From Prinia subflava (lineage: Eukaryota > Chordata > Aves > Passeriformes > Cisticolidae), in the NCBI RefSeq assembly GCF_021018805.1, contig NC_086258.1:21714692-21778691 (forward strand): a stretch of 64,000 nt of DNA. The letters are read 5' to 3'. The translations under genes and the position numbers were made by a program. The notes under the pieces are model-generated. The model made no database searches. It was given only the letters and a program-made list of their open reading frames with translations, and was not told the DNA's origin. Below, in pieces: positions 36,401 to 49,300 of this stretch; positions within the stretch are counted from its first letter, which is position 1; every line of letters begins with the position of its first letter.

Positions 36401-39400
36401 AAGCAGAAAATGTGCAGAAAAACGACCTCTTCATGAAGACCAAATAATATTAATTCTCTTTATATGGCAGTATTTATGAGCAGGTTTGAAGTGGAAGAGT
36501 GTGAGGCAATTAGTATCAGGAGGAATTCTTTCTGCAGCCACTTGAGATGCTGCAGGTACATCCAGGGTGAATTGCAGTGCTCAAAGTCATCGCTGCCATG
36601 ACGTGTGAGGGACTGAGTGACTTTGAGAGCAGGGAGGAGTGGATTCCCCACTGTGGGAGGGGGTGGGTCCCAGCTGAGACATCCTGTTGGATTTCAGGTT
36701 GAGTGTTTTGGTCTTAGGTTTCATCCCAAGCTTCGCCGCAGTGTCCTGTCACATGGAGAGCCCGGGAAGCTTTTTTAAGGTACTGTGTTACATTTCAAGC
36801 TGTGTTTGTGCTTTCAAAGCTTAGCTGGAAGGTGGCTCCAGAGAGGTTTGGGGGTTGCCCTTGAATGCAAGATTCCTTGAAGTATTTGAAAAATACTGTC
36901 TGCATGTTAGTTTGGTTACTTCTGGTGCATTCTGGCACCTTTGGCTCTCATGATATCCGGAGGATACTGCTCCTCTCGTTTTAAGGATGCTTTCAAGGTG
37001 GGAAAGCAGATTTGTCCTGTACAAACCCCTCTGGATTTAGACAAGCTCTTAACCTCCACACTGTGTTTTTTTAGAGTAATTGCAGCGTGGAAAAGTTCCT
37101 TCCTTTTCACAGTGGAGAGTTGCTCTGTCCTGCTGACTTTGTCTGGGGGGCTTGAAAGGAGCCCCGGTGTTTTGAGCATAGTTCTTGTCTGGGAGCAGCT
37201 TTGGAGCTGGAGCTGTGCCTACAGAGCTGTGTTTTCCCAGGGCACTGTGTGAATGCTAAGCTGTGTTGGAATGAATTTGAGTGGGCAGCAGCATAAGCCT
37301 GCTCTCATTTTCCCTGGAAGACGCTGCTGCATTGTCTTGTCTGCTCCCTGAAAGCCTCAGTGTTGTTTGTCAAAGGCTGGATTCTGCAAGTGCCACGTAT
37401 GCAAAGAAGCCCTGAATAGGAAGGACTGGCTGTGCTGGTTCTCAGCTCCTGACAGAATTCCCAGCAGTTTTTGTTAAACTCTTGCTATTCCGTGGGCATC
37501 CGCTCTCCCACACGTGAGGTATGTGGGATTGTCTGGTTGTGTTCTGATAACTCCCAGGATTTGCTCTCTGCTTGCACAATCCATGTTTTTGTGCTATTAC
37601 TCTTAGGGAATGGCCAAAGGTTGGCGGGTTGGCGGAGTGAAGGATTTCCCGTGGCCACGTGTGTGCTGGGAGCAGGTTTGGAAGCTGTCAGCATCTCCCA
37701 GCTCCCAGGGTGATATTTTGGCTGTGAAGCACTGTGTTTGCAGGGTGTCTGTGTGCTCTTAACCCTTTCTCCTGCCCCTCATGGGAATACAAAAACATGG
37801 GATCTGGAAGCTGGAGCCCAGCAGCACACACTGGCATTGGCACTGGGAGCAGGGCTTTATGCAGAGCAGTCAGCAGATCCCAAATCCCTGCTGCTAGCAT
37901 TAGGGACGGTGGGAGACATGGAGCAGGGGCAATCATGACCTACCACCTGCTTCACCAAAGCAGGATGAGAGAGCTGGAGAAGATCCGGATGGGTTGGGAA
38001 GGAAGAATTCCTGCCCAGGGCCTGAGCCAGCACTGGGCTGAATGTCCTCCCTCCAGTGTGTGAAAGGTAAAGTTGTTTGGACAAGGAGTTGGGGGCAAAC
38101 ACACCTTCTGTCCTTGGAAGCCCCATGCAGCCCTTCCTGTTCTTGCACAGGCTGCTGTGCTTGCAGGGATCCCTTGGATGTTGATTTCCAAGGGTGTGCT
38201 CCATGTGAGCAGACAGGAAGGAGTCTTGTACCTTATCTCAGCTACTTCTAGGAAATGATGTAAGATGCTTACTTGTGCAAGCTTTTTTGTAGCCACATCC
38301 TGAATTTTACTGACAGCCAGCTTGGCTGCTCACCTTTTGAGCTCATCTCTGGAGCTGTGGGAGCTGAGCCTGTGTTGTGCTTTATCTGATTTATTCTGGG
38401 ATGAATGTGCTCCCTGCTGCTTTAGAGCCGTTAAGGGAAAGGTTGAAGGGATTTATGGAAGGGTTGGATCAGTGCTTGGCAAATGCTAAAGGTGGCACCC
38501 AGCGCTGTGTCCTGGCAGTGGGAATCACTGTCCAGGAGCTGCTGGACACACCTGAGCTTTGTCAGGTGTCTGCTCCCAGCGTGGAGCTGCAGCAGTTGGG
38601 GCAGGAATACTGAGCTGTGCATCCACAGGCTTGTGCACAGAGCTTGGGATTTGTCCCTGTGGAGTGACTGAGCTGCCTTGGTAACGGCTGATGCAAGTGC
38701 TCCCAAAGAAAATCCTGTCTGAAATTTGTGATGGTAATGGCTCCACAGGTACTTTTCATTTTCTCAGTGCAGGAAAGGAAACGCCATCCGTTCTCCTGGG
38801 CAGTGTGAAGACCTGAGCCATGACATGTTTGCTTCTGCATAAAGCTGTAGAGTTAAATAAACACAGTGTGAGATTTGAGGTGTTTTTGAAGTGCTTGGCA
38901 CCCTCTGGATACATTTGCTCTCGGTTGTGGCAGCTGCAAGCTCAGCTGGAGAACCAATGTGCCAGTTCTGCCTTGCTGTGTTTGGCCTGCCTGCCCTCTG
39001 ACGAAAGTATTGAAAGGGATTGTTCTGGCCCACTTTTAGGTGTCAAAAATGTGGGTCACTGAGATACAGAACACATTAGAGTGACAATTTTAGCCTGGAG
39101 GGACAGAGTTGGCTGAGAAGTGATGCCTGTTGGAGTGTGAAAGTCAGGACTTTTAGGTCAGCTCTTCTGATCAATGGGCTTGGCGCAGGCGTTGTTCGGA
39201 GCCTCTGCTTGGAGCACAGGGGAGGTTGGGCTCACCCCATCCTTTTTCTGGGTGGTAAGGACAGAATTTGAGGCTTGGCTTTCTGAGGAGAAAAAAAATG
39301 CCTTGAAGAGCTTTGGGATTGCTTGGGGAGGGCTCAGCAATGGTGATCTCATGGTGGGGTCTGAGCATTGTCCTGGTCCTGTTCTGCACTTTATCTCCTT

Positions 39401-40271
39401 CACCACCTCTGAGACCTGGTGTGAGCTGAGGTCTCTAATGTCTCATGTTCCCTAGACCATATATAAAACCATAAAACCATACAAAAACTATGTTGGGTTG
39501 TGTTTCTTTTGCTGGCTGATAGCCTGGGGAGGTCCAAGAAAGGAGGATCCTCATGGAAGGGGGATCACCAGTGCCTTGGTGTGGGAAACTTCACCTCTGA
39601 GCACCTCCAGGCTGGGAACATTCCTCTGTGACGTGACCATGCCGTTTATGGGAGAGGCTGATCTTCCTTGTCTGCTTGAGGCAGCAGAAGTACACGGAAA
39701 ATTACTGTTACCTGCATGTGACGCAAGTAGGGATTAGCCAGGACTTGCTGCAGGAAGAATGAGTTTTGATCTCCACACAGAGCTGTTTGTAGTTTGTAGA
39801 TGAACACTTGGAGTGTTCACCCTCCTTCACTGCTCACCCTTGCAGCTCTAAAAGCAGCTGTAGTGCAGTCACTGTGTGGTGGCAGGAGGCAAAATCTCTT
39901 AGAAACATTTAATGAAGTAAAGTGGAAGCTGAGAGCTGTACGTGCGAGTGTGTTACCAACTGTGGGCCTCAGTGGGCTTGTGGCACCAACTGGAGTTTTG
40001 GTGGCAGGTACAAAATACAACCAGAACTTCTGGTCTCGTTTCAGGCTGCTCCACAAGCACTTCCAGAGGCTGGGGAAACTCCTGGGGCTCGTTGGGGCAG
40101 GTCTGTGTGCTCGATGAGCCCTGGGAGGGGTTCTTGACGGTCCTGGGTGTGGGTGCCAAGTCCTGGTGCCCAGGCTGGGCAGCCCAGAATTGAGCAGAGG
40201 TTTTGGGGGTGGTCTGCCTGGGTTTATCCTGAGTGTATTCCTGTGTTCGTGTCCTGCAGGTTGTGTTGATC

Positions 40272-40357
40272 ATGGACAGTGAAGAAATCCCTACTTTTTC
40301 GAGTCCAAAGGAGGAAACTGCATATTGGAAAGAGCTTTCCTTGAAGTACAAACAAAG
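40272..40357 (+). CDS. NDEL1: NDEL1 coding exon 1 (start exon)
   Basis: The exon begins at 40260 after a TGCAG acceptor, leaving 12 nt of 5'UTR before ATG at 40272. It encodes [20 protein letters not shown] and on to KYKQ, and ends in AG, the first two bases of a serine codon (phase 2). The donor is AAAG|GTATTG. Three of the first twelve residues differ from human NDEL1, including T8 for human D8. Confidence 0.97.
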
Positions 40358-43300
40358 GTATTGTGGATTTGCAAGCTGAATTTGGTTCTTAATGATCAGA
40401 ACACTGTTAATCTGTTCCTCTGCAAGGCCACACCAAGATGGTTATTAGATACTTTAGAGAAAACCTGTGAGAAGAGAATTCTCTGGAAAGGATTTCCAGC
40501 TTTAAAATTTGCATCTCTGGGAGCTGAGTGTTTCTTGCCCAGTGCCACCATGCCAAGAACTGCAGGCTATGTTTTGAGCATGTTTGAGCAAGAGCAGAGC
40601 CTTTTTATGATCATGTGCACCTTTGTGTAATTAAAGTGCTGCCTTAAGTGGTATCTTGATGTTTTATCTTAAGAAGGCACCTTTGGGCTTGCCTTGTATC
40701 ATTCCTGTTCCCTCAAGCTTCTTGTAGTGGAATTACTGGTATGAGAAGTGGCTGATTTGGTGTCTGCTGCATTTTATTCAAGTGTTTCATAGCTCCTGGT
40801 CCTGCCTGTACCAGTGGTTTGCATCTCTTAGGGGACACAGGACTTTTTGTTACCAAAAGTGCCAAGAGAAGCTGCTCTCTGGAGTGATGCTGTGCATCTG
40901 GAGGGATTGGAGGGTGGGCTGAGGTGTTTTTGGAGTTAAATCTCTCTCAAGCCCAAAGAGCCCAAGGGGCTTTTTTTGTTTGGTTTGGGGTTTTTGGGGA
41001 GGGACGTGTTGGGAATGTGGAGGGGCCTGTCTGTGTGGAGAAGCCTAAGCTGTTCTTATGTGTCAGAAATTCCACCTGAGACACCACTGGATGTGTTGTT
41101 ACCCAAAGCCTCGGTGGTTTTCTCTGCTGCTTGCTCAGGGCTGAGCTAGTACCTGTGGTAAAGATGCAAATTTAATAAGTGAAGTATGTGGAGTGGCTAC
41201 TTCCAGTATTTAATAACTCACAGTAGTATGAGGTAGGCATGTCCTGCCTTCCTGACTCTGCATGACTTTTACAAACTTTAATTGTCCAGCTAGTGCAGAG
41301 ATGCAAAAACTGTTCATCTCTCTTTGGTTTCTGACCAAAATCTGGTTAAATGTTTGCTTAATTCAATGTCTGTTCCATAAAGTCTGCCAGCAGTGAAAGC
41401 TAATGGAGTACAAAGTGCTTCTCAGGCTTCCATGAATCCTGTAAATAGCTTTGGTTCCACACAGGCATTCAAGGTGGCTGTTGGGTTTGATGTAAGAAAA
41501 TTAATTTCCTTCAATAGCTTAGCTTAATGTAATTTTCTGTTTCTCTATTTTTCTTTTTTCCCTTAGAGGTCTATGGATGACTCTTAAGTGCTATAAAACT
41601 CCCGTTTTTCAGCATTTTATTTTAGAAGAGCTGCAGGTTTTGTTTTAACTTGGGAGATACTGGCTTCTCTACTGATGAAATCCTCTCCTTGCAGCTTCCA
41701 GGAGGCTCGTGAAGAGCTGGCTGAATTCCAGGAGGGAAGCAGGGAATTAGAAGCTGAGTTGGAGGCACAGCTAGTGCAAGCTGAGCAAAGGAACAGGGAT
41801 TTGCAGGCAGATAACCAAAGACTGAAATATGAAGTGGAAACATTAAAGGTAGGTTTTCTCTGTGGTAGCATTGCTTTTCCTTTCAGCTACATCTTGGATC
41901 TTGTTTTGGATCATCTGGGCTGCTCTTGGGCACTGAATATCCAAATAATAAAGGAGTTGTCTGGTTAAGATCCACACTGAAGCATGGCATGTACCCCAAA
42001 TAAGGCCAGGGACATTTCTGGCAGAATTTTTCTTGTTCACGTCATGAAACTTTGTCTTGGAGTTTGTGCTGGTTTGAATTCCCAGGGCCGTGCCAAGGAT
42101 GAGCTTTATTTGTTCCACAGGGAACATCAGCATAGCAACAGGGCACAACACAAGGGGTTTTGTCAGGCCACTGCCTTGTCACCTTTCTTTGCAAATCAGC
42201 GGTTTTGCCCTCAGGGTCTCCTTGGTTTTATGAGACCCCAAGGAAACCAGAAAATGGGTGATTTGTGCCTGTCTTTCAAGGAGTCTCCACGGCCATTCAC
42301 AGCCGTATCTGTGGAGCCAGGAATTGCTCAAGGGTTATGCTGCTCATGCTTCTGCATGTGCAGGAGGTAGCTCTGAACTGATGTCTCTGTGTTAACAAGT
42401 TCTTGCCTCTCTTGAAATCTTGAGAAAGCATCATTTTGGGCAGTCTTGGCTTATTTAGTGAAGACAGAGGTTCGAAATTCACTCAGTTGAAGGAGGGTTT
42501 ATGGGATTACTTTGTGTCTCCAGTCCCAGCTATACTTGCAGGGTCAGGATGTGTTTTATGAGGTCAGTAGTTTCTCCATAGGTCCCTGTCAGTTCCCTCA
42601 GAGGGTGTTTGGCAGTGAATTCTTCAGTCTTTTGAGGATGACTTTGTGGGCCTGGAGGTTTTGTGGCAGATGTCAGTGGCCCATTTTTGCTAATGGACAC
42701 ATCAGAGAATTTCTGGTGTCAGGGTGGATGCTGCCAAGGCAGAAGCACTGAAGGCTGTGCAGTTGGATTTCTCTCTGCCTTCCTGGAGCAGCTGTCAGTG
42801 CAGGCTGTGGGGAGCAGATGCAGGGATGCATCCCTGAGGGGCGGCTGTGCCAGGGGGGAGGGCTGGGATTTCGCACCATGGCCAGCACTGATGTTCACAG
42901 TGTGTTCCTTCTCCCTCTCCAGTTCCTGCTCTGAATTACCAGCAGTCTCAAACCAGCATTCTGCAAGGAGAGTGATACCTTTTGTCCCCTTTTCGTGCTG
43001 ATGACTCGGCCAGTGCCAGCAGCTGATGTTTATCTCCCTCTTCCTTGTTTCAGGAGAAACTGGAGCACCAGTACGCCCAGAGTTACAAGCAGGTGTCGTT
43101 GTTGGAGGATGACCTGAGCCAGACAAGGGCCATCAAAGATCAGCTGCACAAATATGTGAGGGAGCTGGAGCAGGCCAACGATGACCTGGAACGTGCAAAG
43201 AGGTGAAGGCTGCAAACCTCCTCTTCCCTTCAAGTTTGCACCACAAAGATCTTTTCTTTGCTACTCAGCTTGAGCATTTCATTGTTCCTTAAAGGGAAAA

Positions 43301-46300
43301 CAACAATCAGAAAAACCCCAAACACCCCCAAGACTTTGGATTGTCTGACCAGTGCAGTTGCCCCTGATCAGCAGCTGGTTCCTGTTGCAGCAGCAAGGGC
43401 AGTGGAGCAGTGTGGTTTGTGAGGAACAAGCCCAGAGCCAGCCAGGCCACTGCACTGCCCTTGGTACCCCCAGCTAAGTGACTGATGTTTGTGGTCCTGC
43501 TGCCTCAGAGCCCCTTTGAAGTCAGAATCTGCTGCTTTCCATGGTCCCTGTTAAGTCAAACAGGCCAAAGGAGTCTCCTGGTCCCTTGCAGAGCAGCTGG
43601 AGAACAGCAACAATCCTGCCGTTTCCAAGTGCCTGGAATGAGCAGGCTGCTGGCAACACCCAGTTTGGGAGGAGGTCATGCTTCCCTTCTGCTGAGTGGG
43701 AATTGTGCCACTGATTCAGGGAGAGCAGGAATGAGCCTCTGGCTATCTGGAAAAAAGATCTGAGAGCTGAGGCCCTGTTTGTACAAGGCTCTTAAGCTCA
43801 TGACTAACTTTTGACTGATTTGGGGAGAATTTGGGTCTTAGATAATGTCCCAGTGCTCTGCTGCCCACCTGGGCTGGGCTGTGCCTGTGCAGAGCCCTGG
43901 GAGCCCGGCCCCACCTGAGCTGGGCACTGATTAATGCACAGCTTTGAAGCATGGCTTGGGGAAAAAGGAGCTGCTGCTCTGGGCTGGCTCTTTCTCACAT
44001 CTTTGGTCCATCTCTGAGAGCCAGATGCTATCGTGCTCTTCTCATCTTTTCCCCCTGTTCCTTTGGAGTTGATTACTCCTTTCTAAGAAGCATTTCCATG
44101 GCTTTCAAATGCTTACCTTGAACGTAGCACCACTAACATTTTCCTTCTGTTATGCTTTGAATAAGCTTTTATGCTGGCTGAGCTGAAGAACCTAATATTC
44201 TGGATTTTGTTTCTAGGGCAACAATAGTTTCTTTGGAAGACTTTGAACAAAGGCTGAACCAAGCTATTGAGAGAAATGCATTTTTAGAAAGCGAACTGGA
44301 TGACAAGGAGTCATTGCTGGTCTCTGTACAAAGATTAAAGGATGAGGCAAGAGGTATGGCTGGTCTGGTTGGTTCTGGGTCCTGGTGCAGGGTTGATTTG
44401 CTAGAAGAGGTGTGCAGCAAGCAAAGCTCATGTTTCTAGAAAGCCTCACATGATGAGGCTTGAACTGGATGCTTTAGGTTTTACTAACAGTGTGTTCTTT
44501 GTATGTCCAGTGTAGCCAAAAAGAGAAAATTCCTCATTTAGGCAGAATTAATAAAAGATGAATTCAGGATTTTTAACACAAAAATACTCTGTTCCACAGA
44601 TATAAGAGAATTGAGGACGTTGCTTCAAAAGTTTCTCGTGCTGTGGGTTTATAGCAAGGGAAAGCACAGGAAATGGGAAGTACAGGATAAATGATCAAGT
44701 AACTTTTAAAAAATCTCTCCCGTGTTCCTTCTAAGCCCTTGGAAATTGCCTCAAATACATTATTTAAGATATTCTGGTAAAGATTGTATTTAGACCTGTG
44801 GGAAATGTTTGGGATGGTGTTCTGGGATAAGATGGGGAGCTGGGAATTCCCCAGTGGATTTCACACTGGGGATGCCGGGGAAGCATTTTTATTGCTGGTA
44901 TAAATTGTTTTCTCTAACAGTGGAAGTGATAAGCCTCCTCATAAGCCTGTGCCAGCCAATAATGTAGTTTAGAGGTTGTTGGTTTGCAACTTTGTTCCCT
45001 AAATGAAGCCTTCGCAAATATTTCCCCATTTAAGGTCTGGACCTGAGATTAAGAACATGCTTGCCTGCAGATTTTTTGTTGTTGTTCTCCTTTATGAACC
45101 TTTTTGAAGCAAGTTTGTGCCCCAGAATTGGGAGCTTTATTGGAAGCACTGGGATTTTGTAATAAATATGAAGAAAGACATTTTCTGAGGAAATACATGT
45201 ATTGTAGTTTGAGATTAGGGCACTAAAACTGGAAAAACCAGCAAAACCCAGGGGACTGTTTTGTAGAACACTAGAACAATCAGCAAAACAGACATCTTGT
45301 TTCTTAGATGAGTCATTTGGACATTTTTAGCATTTGTGAGTTATTCCCCCTGGCAGCAAGCAGGAACAGTGGCCTCTAAAAGAACTGGTACTGTCAAACT
45401 CAAGGTTGACATTTCTGATTGAACAACCTCACATCCTCTTCTGGGAGCCCAGACAGATTTTCACTTCAGCTCTTCTGTTTTTCCTAAAATCTGTTCTAAA
45501 TGTTTGTTACAAGTTAAAAGCTGTGCTATGCAGTTAATTTTACTTTTGTACCAGATTGAGGCAAGGAATAGGAGGGTCTGTGAAAATGAAGTTGCTTTGC
45601 CCAAAAAGGAACAACTCACTTGTAATGTTTGCATCTTTCTGAGGATTTGAGAGACCCATGGCTGGGCTTTGCTGAATGTGGAAATTGCCAAAAGCTGTGG
45701 AAAGGGAAGGGACAGGGTAGAGAAAAGCTGCAATCCTTTGCAGGAGGTGAGAATAAAACCAGGCTTCTCTAATGCCCAGTCTTTTCCCTGTCCTTTGGAC
45801 TGCCCTCTAGTCTGCTCTTTCACTTGTCACGGCATCAAGAAACTGGATGCAACCCTTGGACTGCCTTTGGCTTGTGTGGATTATGACCTGGGATCAGAAT
45901 GTAGGGAATGGGAAACACAGGAATAGGCCATTGCTCTGTTTTTCCCAGCTGTGTTTGAGCAGGAGCTGGGCTCAGCAGCAGCAGCTCTTTGTGTCCAGCT
46001 GCAGTTTTGGTAATGTGGAGCTCACACTGCAAATGGGGAGAAATCCTGAGGCAAATCAGCTGTCCCCATCCCAGGGACAGGGAGCTGTGTGGGGCAGGCA
46101 GGGAGGGCTGTTTGCTCCCTCCTGTCATGTCCTGTGTGGGATGGGGCTGCTCTGAGGGTGTCCCCGCTGCTGGAGGAAGCAGCAGCAGGCACTAACCCAG
46201 GAGTGTTGAGAAGTGTCCCCTGCTGCCCCTCCCAAATGAACAGAGAGAGTGTTTATGAGAGAATCAGTCACTAATACGGGATTTTGTGGTTTTTTTCCTT

Positions 46301-49300
46301 CTCTCAACCCTCAGACCTACGTCAGGAGCTGGCTGTGAGGGAAAGGCAGCAGGAGGTGACCCGGAAATCAGCGCCCAGCTCCCCCACTCTGGACTGTGAG
46401 AAGATGGATTCAGCTGTCCAGGCCTCTCTCTCCTTGCCAGCTACACCTGTTGGAAAGGGATCAGAAAATAGTTTTCCTTCCCCAAAAGGTATCATCCAAA
46501 GGAATGGGGCCTGGTTGTGCTCCTTAGGGAACCCAAGGTGAATGTGGGAATGTGGAGATCACACACTTCCCTGAGGTGTGTTTGAATCCCAGGTGCATTC
46601 AGGAGTAAATAGCATGGGAGGGGACAGTGAAGCTTAGACACTGCCTTTGGGGCAGGCAGGGGTTTGCACTCTGCAGTGGGTGCCTGCTGTAGAGCTCTGA
46701 AGATATTTGGGAGTGCAGGGAAGTGCAGGGACTGGTAATTCTGCTCAAATCTGCAGCAGCAGTGGTGGGTGAGCATGCTCAGGAGTTTGGAGTCTCTGTT
46801 ACCACACTGACTTCTCAGGGGTCCTGTTTCCTCCATGAGGCAGTGGGATCTTAGTCCAGCCCCTTTCCCCATCTGGAAGGCTCTGGACAGTCACAGGGAT
46901 TAATACTTGATTTTTCAGATGAGAAGAGTGGGTTGCAGAGGGAGCTCTGGCTGGAGTGGATGGATTGCAGTCAGTAGCCTTGCAGATGGAGAGTGCATGA
47001 ACTCTGCTTGGGGGGGGCTAATGGGAACCAGGGCAGTGGGCAGGAATTAAGCTTTATCATTTTCCCTGGCTGGTGATCCTGCAGTTACTGTGGGTAATTG
47101 TATGAAATGTCTGCAGCAGGATTGTAGATCTATTAGGGTTTTTTTTAATGTAGAAGCTGTTTTATTTAAATTTTTTCAAAAACTGAACTGTGGAGGAGTG
47201 AAGTAATCAGATGTGTCTGTGTTTGCAGCTATACCAAATGGGTTTGGTACCAGCCCACTGACTCCTTCAGCTCGAATATCTGCACTCAACATTGTGGGAG
47301 ATCTGCTACGGAAAGTGGGGGTGAGTGCTCTGAGCTCTGGGCTCTCTCTGGGACTGCTGTCCTTGTGCTGAATCACAGCACAGCCTTGGCCCCTGCTGGG
47401 TACATTCTGGAGCTGCCAAGTCATCCATATTCACTGCTTAGTATTTGATCATGCATTTTTTAAAAATTATTTTTATTTTTAAAGTCTGATCCTATGGTTC
47501 TGATCCAATTTGGGGTAAGAAAATTCATATTTGGAAAAAAAAAATTTCAAGTGCTGGGTTAGACACTGTCAACTTGTTCTTACCTTAACTGGGCCTTCAG
47601 CTTCCTCTGTCTGGGCTGCAGAGCTGGAGCTCAGGCCCCAGATGAGGGGGGAGCTGGCATCACCCTGCCAGGGTCTTCTGGTGGGAGAGCTCCTCTCCCA
47701 TGGAGATCTGCCACAGATACTGAAAGAAAAAACAGCCTGGAAACCTTTAATAAGAAAGTGGGAAAATAAATGAGGAGAAAGCCAAATGCTCCCATCTGTG
47801 GTTGGTGGGGAAGTGAAATGCATGAGCCTTTAAAGGGATTACACTGTAAGCAGGGAAGAAGTGCTTTAAACATCTGTTGCAGTGTTGTTCAGGACCCAGG
47901 CTTTCCTCTTGGAAGAAGAAATGATTTTGAGCTCCCAGGAGCTTCTGGGTCAGCCCTGGTGGTTTGTGTGTGAGTGAAGCACAGGGAAGCTGTGGCTGGC
48001 TGTGCCCTGTGCCTGTGTAACCACACTGAACCTAGCAGGAGCTGCAGTACAGACAGTTGTTTTAGCAGAGTTGGACATGAAAAATTGCCTGGCTGCTCCC
48101 ATTTGGAGGCAGTGAGCTCAGCCTTGGTTTGAAAGGGCAGCAGGACAGCGCGGGGTTAGCAGTGACACGTTTAAAAGGGGATCATTGTAGTAAGAGTCTG
48201 CAGGGGATTTAGGGAGCTTAGTGACAATCCCATGTGATTACTCTGCAAGGACAGGAAATGCCAAATAAGCAAGCTGCTCTCCCAGCCTGCCCTGAGCCAC
48301 AGCTGGCCACTGAGCCTGGCTTCCAGCTCTAGGAACAATTAGAGGGTGCTCAGGTTCTTTGGGGTTTGGCTGTGCCTCATCCCAAGCTTTGTACTCCCTG
48401 TCCCTGCAGGAAGTTTCCTCTCTGCTTTCCTGCCTGCAGCTTGGACAGGGAGCCCTTGGCTCAGATCACACTGCCTGTGGCCAGGGGACAGTCTGTGACA
48501 CCCAGAGTCACACACGGCTGCCTGTACAGTCTATCGTACCCAGATAAACTTCCACGGATTCCTAGGAGTCTGCACAGGGTTCACTTACCCGTGGCAGCAT
48601 GTCAGTGCCCTCTTCATGGAATATTCTGTGCAGAACAGGCCCAAACCCCACATTTAGGGAGGTGAGTTTCAGTTTGCAGTGCAGGCATGTGCAGTGTTCT
48701 GAACGCCCCCGTGCCCAGGGGGTGTAATGAGTAAGGACTGTCTGCTACACCACACGGGTATTCAGGATAAGGTGGATCTACACCACATGGATATTCAGGA
48801 TAAGGTGGATGTTCAGCCTCTGGAAGTGGCAGAAAGGGCAGCTGATGTTCTGGAGTAGAGAATCAGGATGTTGCTCCTCATTTCAGGAGTCACTGTCACT
48901 TTACATGGGGGGAAAAAAGACCTCACCAGGCCTGTTTGGAAGGGTGGCTGTGAAACTTTAGAGATGACTTTGTTTTGCATGCCAAGATGAGGAAAGAATT
49001 TCCAGGAGGCGTTGTCCTGGTGAAAAAAAACAACTTTCCAAATGATCAGTTCCTCTCATAGCTTAAGGATTCTGCTTTAGGCTCTCAGTCTTCTGATCAG
49101 CTCAAGGCAGCTGCTGAAGCAAGAAGTTTGGTTAACTTCTGCTAGGAATTGGCTTCCTTATCTTGGCTAATTATTTCAGAGTTCATCTGTTCTGCAGTCT
49201 GAGCCCTCGTGGAGCTGAGTAATGTCTGGCAGTCTGCATCAGCATCTGTGTGTTTCCTTTGTGGTGGGGTGACAGAGGAAATGACAGCTTTGTTCCCGTT

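Larger units (their letters stand above)
31988..40259 (+). other. NDEL1: NDEL1 intron 1
   Basis: If exon 1 is placed correctly, this 8.3-kb intron ends at the TGCAG acceptor at 40259. It contains two CR1 3' ends near its start (32462-32655 and 33258-33457) and T-rich tracts at about 33090. From 33.5 to 40.2 kb the sequence is unique and moderately AT-rich, with no supported exon. Small open frames there show no family signature. Confidence 0.65.

Noticed and set aside
42466..42480. GGTTCGAAATTC resembling a tRNA B-box
   Set aside because: No matching A-box, acceptor stem or terminator at the right spacing. It is a chance match in an NDEL1 intron.
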